Shown here one piece after another: positions 22,501-32,030 of a stretch of 64,000 nt of DNA. Source of the DNA: Podocnemis expansa (taxonomy: Eukaryota > Chordata > Testudines > Podocnemididae); NCBI GenBank assembly GCA_007922195.1, contig ML681963.1, forward strand, positions 58,320,584 through 58,384,583, written 5' to 3'. Numbering within the stretch: the first letter of the stretch is position 1; each line of letters begins with the position of its first letter. Both the position numbers and the translations under genes were made by a program. A model generated the notes under the pieces. That model was not told the DNA's origin. It ran no database searches and saw nothing but the letters and a program-made list of their open reading frames with translations.

Positions 22501-23214
22501 TCCCCACATCCTCCTCCTCTATAGCTGTCTCCAGGGTGAGGTCTGCAGTGGACAACACTGCTCTGGGCTTCTGAGTCAGGGCCTCCAGCCTGCTCAAGCT
22601 ACTGGGAAGCGGCACCAGCCCTCCTTGTACAGTACTGCCTGGAGGAGAGGGGCAGGAGCTCTAGTCTCTGGGCCCTTGGCTGGTGCCCAGATGGCACTGC
22701 CACAGGCGGGGGATGACAGAAGGCTGCTGCTGGTCCAGCAAAGCCTGCTGACATGCAGGGGGTGCCATCTCCTGCCAACAAGTCCCACCCTATGAGGCAG
22801 TACCTGGCATGACAGTCTTCTCACATGCAACACATTTGGAGGAGAACTCGCTGCAGTAGCAGTCATTGCAGAGCAGCTCTTCATCCTGGCAGGTGAAGGG
22901 CTCGTCGGCCAGAGAGCGGTCGCAGCGAAAGCAGCGGAAGCAGTGCTCATGATAATGGCGATCCTCATAGTAGAGCTCCTGGGGAGAGAGGAGGGGATGT
23001 CACGTGCCAGAGGTTGGCGGCAGGCCCCACTTGGGCACAGCCTACGGCAGTCACTCACCCTGCAGTCGTGGCCAATCAGCTCCTTGCATTCATTGCAGGT
23101 GTTTGCAAAGTGGGCGTCATAGCAGGCGATGCAGTAGGGGCCAACATCCATCTGGATGTACTTCCGCCCATACAAGGACTCCTTGCAGTTGTCACAGTCA
23201 AAACATTCCGTCAT
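19426..23214 (-). CDS. FHL3: Four and a half LIM domains protein 3
   Basis: FHL proteins are zinc-binding adaptors found in the nucleus and on the actin cytoskeleton; FHL3 is known from skeletal muscle, where it binds actin and modulates transcription factors. The spliced coding sequence joins 23214-23059, 22978-22804, 22014-21845, 21176-20990 and 19577-19426. It gives 279 residues, the usual FHL length, with no stop or frameshift. The half LIM uses C7, C10, C28, C31. LIM1 uses C40, C43, H62, C65, C68, C71, C89, C92. LIM2 spans C101-C153, LIM3 C162-C212, and LIM4 C221-C275 with H245. All ligands are present. FHL3 rather than FHL1, 2 or 5 is indicated by ESLYGRKYIQ, LADEPFTCQD, LAGQQFTSQ and GGGKYVSFEDRHWHHNCF. 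The ATG has a good context (GCACCATGA). All introns are GT/AG. Confidence 0.96.
19640..19790 (-). repeat. MIR-like fragment in FHL3 last intron
   Basis: AGACAGAGGCAAAGCAGAAG, TTGAACCCAGGTTTCC and AGTGCCCTCTTCCCAG follow the order of an antisense MIR SINE. It is old and diverged. Confidence 0.45.
20441..20625. repeat. Possible foldback-element remnant in FHL3 intron
   Basis: It contains an exact 10-bp inverted repeat, CCACGTTATG (20492-20501) and CATAACGTGG (20574-20583). CpG frequency is raised compared with the rest of the intron. It resembles internal parts of reptile foldback elements with ATCTCCCACC and GGTGGGAGAG segments, which are also inverted here. No termini were found. Confidence 0.4.
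20990..21176 (-). CDS. FHL3: FHL3 exon coding LIM3
   Basis: The acceptor is CTCCACAG and the donor GTAACC. The exon codes residues 168-229, including H182, C185, C188, C191, C209 and C212 of LIM3 and C221 and C224 of LIM4. The split glycine codon 230 continues in the last exon. Confidence 0.93.
21845..22014 (-). CDS. FHL3: FHL3 exon coding LIM2
   Basis: The acceptor is CTTGCAG and the donor GTAACA. The exon codes residues 111-167, including H123, C126, C129, C132, C150 and C153 of LIM2 and C162 and C165 of LIM3. It ends in phase 0. Confidence 0.93.
22804..22978 (-). CDS. FHL3: FHL3 exon coding most of LIM1
   Basis: The acceptor ends CCCCAG and the donor is GTACTG, a weaker than average match. 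The exon codes residues 53-110 plus the first base of G111. It carries LIM1 ligands H62 to C92 and the first cysteines of LIM2 (C101, C104). Confidence 0.93.
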
Positions 23215-23240
23215 GGTGCCGACCCAAGAGCCTTCCACGC
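23059..23240 (-). CDS. FHL3: FHL3 exon with start codon (half LIM, start of LIM1)
   Basis: The acceptor CCCGGCAG precedes 23240. Then come 26 bases of 5' UTR and the ATG at 23214. The exon codes residues 1-52 and ends in phase 0 at the donor GTGAGT. An acceptor ahead of the ATG means at least one upstream noncoding exon exists, as in other vertebrates; I could not place it in the sequence to the right. Confidence 0.93.
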
Positions 23241-24051
23241 CTGCCGGGAGAGACATGCTATGTCAGTTGCTGCTCAAATCCTCAGCAGTAGCAAGAGCAG
23301 AGCACCATTCTAACATCCCACTACCCCCAGAGACGAGAGGCAGATACCAGCCTTGTGCCCAGACACGGCCAGCTCTGTGCTCAGGCAACATTGCACTGAT
23401 GTGAGCCAGGCCGCACATGGCCAGCAGTGGTGTGGAACACACCTTCGTCTTGCAAGCAAAACGTACTTGGGCCCTGCACAGAGAAAGTTAAACCTGGGAG
23501 CGTGTGACTGAGCCAGTCTCCGGATGAGACATTGTCCTTGGCTCCTGGCTGGAATCCACAGGACTTTGTGCAGCATCCAAGAAGATGGCCCACAAAAACA
23601 TTTTTTGATTAAAGTGCTTGATCCCACTGGGTGTGCACAAACAAGACCAACAGAGGGAAAGCCCTTCAGCTGTTAAATGGTGACCCTAGTCACAGACTCA
23701 AACCCAGCTGTTAGTCCCCCAGTCCAGAGCCTAGGACATGACTGGTTCCAGCAGCACAATTTCTAGTGCTTCGCCTGAGCTAGTCTTAACACCCCAAGTT
23801 TAGGGCCTCCAACAGCTCTAAAGCAGACTAACTGGAGCACCAAGTATGAGTCAGTTGGCCCAGTCACCTGGCCAGTACAAAGATCTTTCTATCAAAGCCA
23901 CATCCCTGGATTCTCCTTGAGAGTGCATCTCCAAAGTCCAAGTGTTCTGTGATGTGCACTTGTGAAAGTTCAAGACATATTCTCTGGCTTTGCTGCTGGG
24001 GAAGCTGTTTTACGAGCGCTATTTCTGTTCCAATTTCTCTCCAAGACATGA
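23241..24051. other. Upstream of FHL3 coding exon; first intron or 5' region
   Basis: This must be intron if the upstream noncoding exon lies further right. A weak MIR-like stretch sits near 23675-23745 (CAGACTCAAACCCAGCTG). There is no CpG island that would mark a promoter. Confidence 0.4.
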
Positions 24052-24141
24052 GGGTTCATCTACACCTGGTGCTATTCCAGATTAGTTATCAATTTATACC
24101 CATCCTTAATCTGAATTAACTTTTAAGTGTATACAAGTCTA
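24052..24141. repeat. Possible small foldback-element fragment
   Basis: GGGTTCATCTACACCTGG at the left resembles the GTCTACAC-type termini of reptile foldback elements. The text between is AT-rich with CAGATTAG and AATCTGAATTAA segments partly inverted. The right end is unclear. Confidence 0.3.
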
Positions 24142-25439
24142 AGGAGTTTACAAAAGACCCATCTAGCTGCAGAGAACCTGGCTTTGGAACCTTCTTTACG
24201 ACCACGGCGGATCGCGTACCGAGTCCTTACAGTTTGTTGAGGGGGGGAAAATAAAAAAAATCACAGTTCCTCTGCATCTCTCTGTATTGCCTCCCTGGGG
24301 TTCCAGGCAGTCGTTGTCCTGATGCTGGGCAGAAGCCATGCAGAGCCAGCCTTGGGAAGGACTGCTCTGGCTTGCACAGCAGTGAGTCACCCAGGCTATT
24401 CATGGGCCATGGATTAGGCTTCCCAGCTGCTTCTGAGTTCTGCTGTGTGCAGAGATATCGCTGCTGATGAATAAGAGCGCTGTTCCTGCACGGCTACGTG
24501 ACAGACAGGCAAGGAACAAAGTCCTTTCTCAGACTTTCTCATTAACCAGCTGCTTCCCCTAGCTCCTGTTGGCTCTTCCAACCCCAAGTCCACAAACTTC
24601 CTACCACGGCAACAATGGGGCCCCATTCACTTGGCTGCGGGGCCATAGAGAGAGACTTACACATTGCCCTTGTCACATCCAGACTTGCCAGCTTGGGCTG
24701 AGTTGCAGCCAGTGGCAGAGTTAGACCCCCACACCTCCAGCTGCATCCAGAACAGTGAACTTACGCAGCAGAAATGATGCACCCCAAGCCTGCAGCTCCC
24801 CACTGGGCTCCAGACCTGCTAAATAATGCATGGCTAGCCAGGCTGGCCCTCAGGTACACAGCGAACACCACTGCAGTGCATCTGAGAATGAATTGTTTCT
24901 TGAGCTGCTCTGCCTAGGGCTCCTGTCCTGCCTAGGGAGAACAACCCCCACCTCATGAGGGAGGAATCTGATCCAGGATGTTTGGTTTGTAGAAATGCTG
25001 CAGCTCAGAGACTGCAGGAACTGAATTATGCAACTGGTGAAGATGTCCCTACTTAGTCAGGGCCCTGGGCACAGTCTCTTGTGTTTCATTTTCCACCACA
25101 CAGTCCGAGACAAGCCTATGTCTGTGCAGTCCCCTCCACACTCACAGCATGGTCTCCTGCTCCACTATGCTGTCTGGCTGGACTTCATTTCCCAAAGCTA
25201 TTTGATACCCAACTGGGAGAAAGAATGAAAGTCTCTTGCTAAGCCTGAACACACAACTCAGAGAGAGGGACTGACTAGGAGCCACAGGGACCTTTGCTGT
25301 TGAGGCAGTAGGGAACTCTCTCCCCAAGCCATACAATACTGTAAAGTCCTCAGGGCAGGGAGCTGCCTTTCTTGATTTCTGATGCTTTGTGAACCTCTGT
25401 GACACTGGGAAGAACAGTTCAGAATGGAACAGAAGAGTT
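24142..25439. other. Unassigned DNA
   Basis: No exon or named repeat is supported. CpG sites cluster weakly at 24200-24220 but do not form an island. Confidence 0.35.
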
Positions 25440-25665
25440 GGAAGACAGGTTAAGTGGGTCGGGCTCTGGACTGCAACTCCAAAGGCCTGTGTTCAAGTTC
25501 CAACGCTGCCAGCAACATCCTGTGTGACCTTGGGCTGATCACTTCAGCTCCCTGGAGGCTCAGTCCTCTCACCCCAGAAAAGAGGAGCTATACCACAAAA
25601 ATCACAATGACAAGGCCCATGAATGACTGTGAGGCACTCAGATGCCATAGTAATCAGGTCACATG
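25440..25665 (+). repeat. MIR SINE
   Basis: The tRNA-like head (GGGCTCTGGACTGCAACTCC, then GTGTTCAAGTTCC as a B-box relic) is followed by the MIR core TGTGTGACCTTGGGCTGATC and ACTTCAGCTCCCTGG. Order and spacing match an amniote MIR. It is diverged and inactive. Confidence 0.7.
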
Positions 25666-25895
25666 AGGATGCAGACAAACAGAAAGAAGAAGAACTGTTG
25701 TTCCTCAGAGTATATGCCTCTGATCTCAAATGGAAATGCTCCCCCAGCCCCAAGTGCACTTACATACAACAGAACAAACTAGACTGGTATGAACTCAGCT
25801 CTAGGAAAGTCAGTGGAGTGCTATTTGCCAAACCAAACTTCAGTCTCTCTCCTTCAGTTAAGCCAACAGTGTGATCCAAACCAAGAATGGGTCTT

Positions 25896-25916
25896 TAAAA
25901 AAAAAAAAAAAAAAAA
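25896..25916 (+). repeat. Poly(A) tract
   Basis: About twenty consecutive A residues, without a recognisable retrotransposon upstream. The reading frames starting at 25789 and 25871 that show a lysine run come from this tract. Confidence 0.85.
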
Positions 25917-27089
25917 GTCACAGGACAGGAACATTTCAGTCTCAAACTGTCACTCTCATCTGGCAACCCCCGACACAAACTGTTTCCTGCCTTCTCCCTG
26001 AATCACACTGGAGATGGCTGCCAGTGGAATGCCACCAAGGACTAGCCTACATTACTGATTTTGCAGGGACTAGATACCACACAACAAAATGTCTGTGTGT
26101 AAGTGCACGGCACTGGTGTAAAAGAGGGATCCAGCAGTGCCACTTGCCTCAGTTTCATAGCACATCTTCACTGCAAAGCTACATCTGTGCAAAGACCCTT
26201 AATGTGGACAAAGCCCTTTGGTGCAAGCCAGCACCACATTCTTTGCAAGCTGCTTGTGTGTGTGTATATGCCCTGCTGAGTCTTGCAAGACAGCGTTCTG
26301 CTAAGAGTCTATGGATTGCACCATTTGAGCAAAATTTTGCTTATCCCCAGGTTGAACAGTCCAGAGCGCAAACCTCAGGACAGCAAGCCCTGCGTGGATG
26401 ACAGACTAGAGTAGACTCCCTGCTGGCTTTTCCAGGGAGGGGCAGCAGCAGATACTGAGCCTGGGAAGTCTGCTTGGGATGTTTGTGTTAGATAAGCCAC
26501 AGGGAGGGTAGGTGTTCGCTGCCTTTGTTCTGGCACTGACACACAGAGCAGGACAGAGGCATTAAACACATGTGATGCCAAAGCAAATACAGGGCTCCAA
26601 GGCCTCAGAAGCCAGGAGAGTCCAAGGGAATGGAGAGCACAGGGGTGAAAGAGGAAAAGCAGCGGGAAGCAGCTCATTACAAAAACCTAAGTGAAAAATG
26701 AAATCATCACTGCCAAAGCTTGCAGATGACACACCACTGGGGGATGGTAAATATGGAAGAGGGCAGGTCACTGATATACAGTGATCTGGGCTGTGTGGTA
26801 AGATGGGCACAAGCAATGTGTTTTGCTCTGGCTAAATATAAACACACACTTCTAGGAACAAAGACTATCAGGTTGGCCATCCTTACACAAGGGGGTCACT
26901 GTCCTGGGAAGTACTGATGACTCTGAAAAAGATTTGAGGAGTGGTGGGGTAAGTAATCAGCTGCACATGAGATCCCACAGAACACTGTGGCCTGAAGGCC
27001 TAATGCCAACATGAGATGCATAAAGAGGGGAATCTCAAGTAGCAGCAGGGAGATCCTTTTACCTCTGTATTTGGCACTGGTGCAACTCA
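25917..27089. other. Unassigned DNA
   Basis: No gene supported. The longest frame (176 codons, 25871-26401) starts just upstream, reads through the A tract and has no domain. Confidence 0.35.
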
Positions 27090-27141
27090 TGTATTGAACT
27101 GCATTGCCAGCTCAGTATTTGCCATATTAATACAGAATTAG
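27090..27141 (+). mobile_element. Possible start of 5' LTR of the gypsy element
   Basis: The 52 bases from TGTATTGAACTGCATTGCCA match 35125-35176 at 45 of 52 positions in the same orientation. Both start with TG, as LTRs do, and flank the gypsy internal region. Similarity stops abruptly upstream in both places and ends here where a foldback element begins. Confidence 0.45.
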
Positions 27142-27550
27142 GCTGCGTCTACGTGACAGAGTTCAGACAGCATAAGTTTTGCCAGCAGAAAGCAACCGCT
27201 TATAGCATTGGGCAGTGTACACACAGTCATCCTTTTGTTGATGGTGTGTGTCCTCACTAGTCCCACTTCCACCAACAAAAAAACAGGCTGCCAAGAATGG
27301 GGTCTAACAGAGCTCTGTTAGAGCAGTAAAACTGACAAGTATGACAGCTCCGAAGCACGGTGTCCACACTGACATTCTGCCACCTTACCTTTGCTGACAA
27401 AACCACTGAGCTGCTCATCTAGGTAGTTTCATTTTGTCAGAAGAACAGGGCAGTTTTCTCAGGAAAAAAAGGAGTCTAGTGTGTACGTTAGGACTGTTTT
27501 GTTCAGAAAAGTTTACTTTTGTTGACAAAACTTGCTAGTGTAGATGAGGC
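27141..27550. mobile_element. Foldback element with GTCTACGTGAC end
   Basis: The left end GGCTGCGTCTACGTGAC and right end GCTAGTGTAGATGAGGC are imperfect inverted repeats. The interior is rich in TTTGTTGACAAAAC-type inverted segments. It is noncoding and lies between the LTR-like start and a PLE tail. Confidence 0.55.
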
Positions 27551-27619
27551 TTCTCCCATGAAAGGTCATGCAATAAATCAGTTTGTTTGTCTTAAAAAGT
27601 GCCACAGTACTCCTTGCTT
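27551..27619 (+). mobile_element. PLE tail fragment
   Basis: It starts mid-hairpin at TTCTCCCATGAAAGGTCATG and continues to GTGCCACAGTACTCCTTGC. The upstream half is missing exactly where the foldback element ends, and the downstream end is cut by a hAT insertion. Confidence 0.6.
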
Positions 27620-28061
27620 GTTTAGGCGAGTGGCTCCCAATCTTTTCAGCTCAAGGGCCACAGGTTTCATTTTTACAGCCCTGAATGGCCACCAGTCTCC
27701 ATCAGCAGACCTCCCCACTCCCCAAAAGCAGTTTGCCTTCTTGCTGGCAGATCTCCTGTCTCCCTGGAAACCAATGTTCCCTCTAAGCCAATGATGCAGC
27801 TGAGCAAGTTCTAGATGCAGCTGAACAAGTTCCCTGCTGGTTGCCTGATTCCCACTGGTCCCCTTCCCTGCTGCCTGGCAGCTCCCCCAGTGTATCCAAC
27901 AACTTGCTCAGCTGCATCATCAGCTTAGAGGGAAAACTGACTGTAAATAAGCAAAAAGCAAGAAAATAGAATTAGATTAGAAATATCTTTCTTTTCTACT
28001 CTCCAAATTCACTGGAAGCCTGACAGGCAGATTTAGTGCTTGGGTTCTTGTCACATTATGT

Positions 28062-28265
28062 TGGGTCGCAGCCCACTGGCCGCATGTAGCCCCTATAACT
28101 ATATCCTACGGCCCGCAGTGACACCATTGTTACCGGTATCTGCAATAATGCTGTATGAAAAGGTTTCAGTGGTGCAGCCCTCAGACTAGTGTACTAGTCC
28201 TTATGCATGCAGCCCTCTACTAGTCCTCATGTGGCCATTGTGGTGATTTGAGTTTGAGACCCCTG
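28062..28265. mobile_element. Old hAT-like element nested in the larger hAT
   Basis: The right end TTTGAGACCCCTG gives CAGGGGTCTCAAA as a hAT-type terminus. It is flanked by CATTATGT (28054-28061) and CACTATGT (28266-28273), 7 of 8 bases identical. The left terminus is poorly matched (TGGGTCGCAG). A CGGCCCGCAG segment inside is typical of such elements. Confidence 0.45.
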
Positions 28266-28651
28266 CACTATGTCAAACATTAGCCAAATAAAAACTGGCA
28301 TACAGTTTTATTAGTATCCCTATTTTTTTGTCCCCCAATTTAGCCATTTTGTAGGGAGGAAGGGCCAAAAATAATAATAAAAAAAAATGCCTCTAGTAGC
28401 TCTTGAACCCACAACCCCAAGGTTACAAAGACACTTACACTACTAACTGAGCTATTCAGGCACCTTTGTGAAAATAGCCTCCAAAGTCAAGGAATTCATG
28501 AGTGCATAGGGAGAAGGCCTGGTTTGTGCTGACCTGTGACTGGGCAGCATATGCACGTGACCCACTCCGATCTCCAGACGCTGGGGGATGATTCCCCGCT
28601 CCCTAACTCAGCTGCTAGAGGAGATTTTTTACATTCTATTTCTGAGCAGTA

Positions 28652-28747
28652 AAATGCAGGACAAAACCACCTATTTTTAACATGCCTGGAGGACATGAAG
28701 GCAAAAAGGAGGACATCCTCCTTTTGCCGGCCATCTGGTAAGCCTAA
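28652..28747 (-). repeat. Partial copy of the TA-flanked TIR repeat
   Basis: GACAAAACCACCTATTTTTAA, ATGCCTGGAGGACATG and GCCATCTGGTAAGCCTA follow the right part of 61685-61949 in the same order. It ends in the same ACCAGATGGC-type terminus. Confidence 0.5.
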
Positions 28748-29589
28748 GTTTACCCAACCCCTCGCCAAGAGCCTCCTTCACCCATTTGTTGGTTTCTCCG
28801 GTTGGGCTCCTTCCCCACCTGCTTCCTCGTCCCCAGCGCCTTCCCAGCTGATCCCCCCTTCCCCCGCTCCCCACTCCACCCCCCCCCCAAATCCCCCCTT
28901 CCTCTGTGCCTGGCCCCTGGAGCTGCTTCCAGGCCACAGGGTGCTGCCACCCGCAGCATGATCAGGGCGGGAAATTTTAAACTGTCTCTTCTGGCTGGCT
29001 AGGGGCCATGACTGGGCTGTGCGCTGCCACCAGTGATTTGTGTGCTGCTGAGTGATTGTTGCTGCACACACGTGCAGCTTATAGGGAACACTGGAAAAAA
29101 CATGCATCTTGCAGCTCTCTGCACTCTCTCTGTGTCCCAAGGCAGTTGCTCCTTTCTGCAGCCAGAAGAATAGAAGATCAGTGGTCCCTTCCCTCTGACT
29201 CTAGCAAGGACCCCAGCATGTATGGACCAAGGCAGAGTGCTTTGCCATGCTCCCTTCTACAGATGGAGAGGGGAGCACTAATCTCCTATCACTTTGGTTG
29301 CAGCAAGGAAGCTGCATTGGTCTTTTAGCCCTGTAGAAATGTGCTGCATCTGGGTCTTTAGGCAATGACTTCATGCTGCAGCCAGCAGGAGGTGAGCCAA
29401 GGGCCACTTTTGGCCCCTGAGACACAGGTTGGGAACAACTGGTTTAGGCTATGGAAAGTGGCTCTCCTTGTTCTGACAGAAGCAGAAGAGGCTGGGGGAA
29501 ACAAACACAAAAGAGCTAGCGGAAGAAATCACAACCACGTGTATGTGAACAACCAACACATATGAATTAAAGATACTAAGGCACTGGAA

Positions 29590-29619
29590 CCAACCCCCCC
29601 CCCCCCAAAAAAAAAAAAA
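29590..29619. repeat. Poly(C)/poly(A) low-complexity tract
   Basis: A run of C followed by a run of A directly ahead of the gypsy gag remnant. A likely assembly-sensitive spot. Confidence 0.8.
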
Positions 29620-29621
29620 GG

Positions 29622-30415
29622 ATGAAGAGAGCAGTGATTGCTTCTCTTACAGGGCCCCCAGAACCTTTTGATGATACTCTAGACCAATGGCACAATGGTA
29701 TGCATATACTGAGCATTTTCACATTTTTATTGTGGCAAATGAGAAGCAAAGACGGTACCAGTCTTCCTAAGTGTCGTAAGAGTTCAACCCTAAACCTTAC
29801 TGTACAGTTTAGTATACCCTGAGAAGCCAGAAACAAAATCTTACAGACACATAATGGAAATCCTAGGAGCACATTTTTCCCCCAAAACCACTGGTAATTG
29901 CAGAAAGATATAGATTTCACCAACGGAATCAAGGAGAAAGTGAATCAGTTGTGCAGTTTGTAGCGGCTCTGAAGAAGCTTGCAGAGCATTGTGAATTTAA
30001 TGAGATGTTAAAGGAGGTTCTGCATGATAGGCTGCTGTGTGACCTGCACAGTGAAGCAATATAGAAACGCCTGCTGACTGAGGCTCAGTTCATGTTTCAG
30101 AAAGCCATTGATATTGCAGTCTCTATGGAGCTGGCCACAAGAGACATGCAACATTTAGGGTTGAAGTGCCTAAGGTATCCCCAGAACCTACTCACAAGGC
30201 AGTGTGGAGGCAGGAACGTTACCAGTGTGGAAGACCAGGTCACCATGCATCAGAGTACTGGTGTAGAAACCCAATGTGTCAGCAGTGTTGCAAAAAAGGA
30301 TATATTGACTATGCACACAAATAGAAGAAAGATGACCAAAACAGAAAAGGCAGGTAAGACAAAGAATCCTGTGGTCTGGCAGACAAAAAGGACAATCTGT
30401 TTGCAGTAGAGCAGA
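29622..30415 (+). pseudogene. Gypsy (Ty3-type) gag remnant
   Basis: Frames broken by several stops and shifts encode a retrotransposon Gag. The N-terminal part has PPEPFDDTLDQWHN. A central helical region follows, with SPKPLVIAERYRF, EHCEFNEMLKEVL and a decayed basic segment. The end (about 30211-30318) codes two degenerate CCHC zinc knuckles: QCGRPGHHASEYWC lacks its first cysteine and CQQCCKKGYIDYAH has lost its histidine position. The family is the K02A2.6-like gypsy lineage common in fish and reptiles. It cannot produce a working capsid. Confidence 0.75.
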
Positions 30416-30453
30416 CTCAGGATCATCAACGTGACACCCAGTCAGAAGATGAA

Positions 30454-30804
30454 ATGTCACTCCATGTCTTCTCCATGAGAGTTGGCTCACATGAATACTG
30501 GGTAACACTGCTGTTGGAAAGTAAACCTGTATGCATGGAACTTGACAACGGCATAGCAGTTGCATTAGTCTCAGATACTGTGTATAAAAGGAAGTTAAAG
30601 CATCTTCCTCTTAAGCTGACAAAAATTGTTCAGACAACATACACTGGAGAGGCTGTCCCCATGTTTGGCACTACTGATGTTAAAGTGAAGCTCAATCGAC
30701 AGACTGCAAAACTGGCACTGTTTGTGGCGGAAGGCAATTACCCTGCCTTAAAGAGAAGGTCATGGCTTAGGAAGATCCAGCTCAATTGGGCAGAAGTGCA
30801 CTGA
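30454..30804 (+). pseudogene. Gypsy aspartic protease remnant
   Basis: A 116-codon open stretch codes the retropepsin domain and linker to reverse transcriptase. The catalytic D-T/S-G is changed to D-N-G (CMELDNGIAV). The flap region, KIVQTTYTGEAVP, and the conserved YPAL..R.WL segment are readable. The next domain continues in the same frame, after a stop, at 30805. Confidence 0.8.
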
Positions 30805-31015
30805 ATGACCAAAGAAGAAACAGGTCTGGCAGCTGTGTTAAAGAAACATGCTACTGGTTTTGGAGAGGAGCTGGGCAGCAGGAAGGGAATCATTGTGAAT
30901 GTCAATATTAAGCCTAACAGCCTGCTGAAATATCTGAGCGCCAGAACAATGCCATATGCCATCAGACCCAAAGTTGAAGCAGACTTGGAGTGCCTAGTCA
31001 AAGATGGAGTCTTAG
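30805..31015 (+). pseudogene. Gypsy reverse transcriptase, N-terminal part
   Basis: This codes the fingers region (for example ARTMPYAIRPKVEADLE). It is cut after the codons for LVKDGVL by the hAT element at 31016; reverse transcriptase coding resumes at 31410. Confidence 0.78.
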
Positions 31016-31401
31016 CAGGGGTGTTGCTGGTGCAGGGCACACGGGGCACGTGCCCCAAATCCTAGCACCAGTGCCCCGGGACTGGCAGGGCCCACCTCTC
31101 CTGATCTCTGGCCTGATTGGGCTGGAGATCTGGGGCCCAGCTGCCCGCAGCCGTGGCGGCCCTGTTCCCGGCCAGGGATCTGGGGCTCAGCTGCCCACGG
31201 CGGCCACTCCTGGCCCTGTCCCCAGCCAGGATCTGGGGCCCAGCCGCCCATGGCGGCCCCGTCCCTGGCCGGGGATCTGGGGCTCAGCCACCCGTGGCCA
31301 CTCCCGGCCCCATCCCCAGCCAGAGGGCATAGCCTGCAGCCTGGGGGGGCATGGCCTATAGCCGGTGCCCCAGGTGCTTGCCCAGGCCAGTGACGCCCCT
31401 G
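31016..31401. mobile_element. Non-autonomous hAT element, GC-rich family, copy 2, in gypsy RT
   Basis: The element is 386 bp. The ends CAGGGGTGTTGCTGG and CCAGTGACGCCCCTG are 15-bp inverted repeats with two mismatches. The exact 8-bp duplication AGTCTTAG lies at 31008-31015 and 31402-31409. It is the inverse-orientation relative of 6907-7361, with the shared GGGGCACGTGCCCC palindrome and GGATCTGGGGC units. It interrupts the gypsy reverse transcriptase, so it is younger than that element. Confidence 0.92.
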
Positions 31402-31409
31402 AGTCTTAG

Positions 31410-32030
31410 CGCTAGTTACTCACAGCAAATGGGCAACCCCAATCATTCCAGTATTGAGGAAAGACAGTTCCATTTGGATTTGTGGATATTTTAAGGTCAT
31501 TGTCAACCCATCTGTGTGCAGAGCAATATCCTGTTCCCTGTACTGATGACATCATCTCTGGCTTGGCTGGTGGATGAAAGTTCAATGAGAAATCCCAAGA
31601 GCTGTTGACTACTGCAAAGCATTAGGGGCTGTACTGATACTGTCACATGTCCTTCAGAATAACATCAGCTTCAACTTTGTTACAGAGGGCTATGGACCAG
31701 ATCCTGAGTGGCTTGTCAGGAGTGCAGTGCTATCTTGATGACATCTTGGTCACTGGTAGGAACAAGGAGGAACATTCCTTAAGAACTTGGAGGCTATCCT
31801 ACAAAGACTGGAAGAGTATGGCCTATACGTCCTCAAAAAACAAACGTGAATCCTTTCAGCCCTCTTTTGAAAATTTGGGGCATATCATAGATGCTATTGG
31901 CCTTTGTAAGGCTTTGGCAAAGGTCAAGGCTATTGTGGATGCTCCATCTTTTCACACCATTAGCCAACTGTGCTCATGTTTAAGGTTATTGAACTATTAT
32001 GGAAAGTTTATCCCATAGTTAGCAACACTA
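31410..32030 (+). pseudogene. Gypsy reverse transcriptase, palm and thumb part
   Basis: After a decayed stretch, the palm codes the catalytic YLDD box at 31731-31742 followed by ILVTGRNKEEH. The thumb/connection region follows: SFENLGHIIDAIGL, then LLNYYGKFIP. At least four frameshifts or stops are needed to read it through, so it is inactive. Confidence 0.8.

Larger units (their letters stand above)
27628..29441. mobile_element. hAT element of the CAGTG family, 1.8 kb, with nested insertions
   Basis: The left end GAGTGGCTCCCAATCTTTTC and right end GGTTGGGAACAACTG are inverted repeats of the CAGTGGTTCCCAACC type. The first base is mutated C to G. An exact 8-bp duplication, GTTTAGGC, lies at 27620-27627 and 29442-29449. 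CTCAAGGGCCAC near the left and GGCCCTTGG (complement) near the right extend the terminal match. No transposase is visible. It holds at least one further hAT-like insertion (28062-28265) and a CCTATTTTTAA repeat fragment (28652-28747). Confidence 0.8.

Noticed and set aside
25440..25530. tRNA gene
   Set aside because: The B-box-like GTTCAAGTTCC belongs to the tRNA-derived head of a MIR; no cloverleaf or acceptor stem closes.
25871..26401. 176-codon frame
   Set aside because: It reads through a poly(A) tract and has no recognisable domain.
29450..29520. Inverse similarity to the presumed 3' LTR (shared TTGTTCTGA and AAACAAACAC)
   Set aside because: Short, gapped and in the wrong orientation for a 5' LTR; probably chance.
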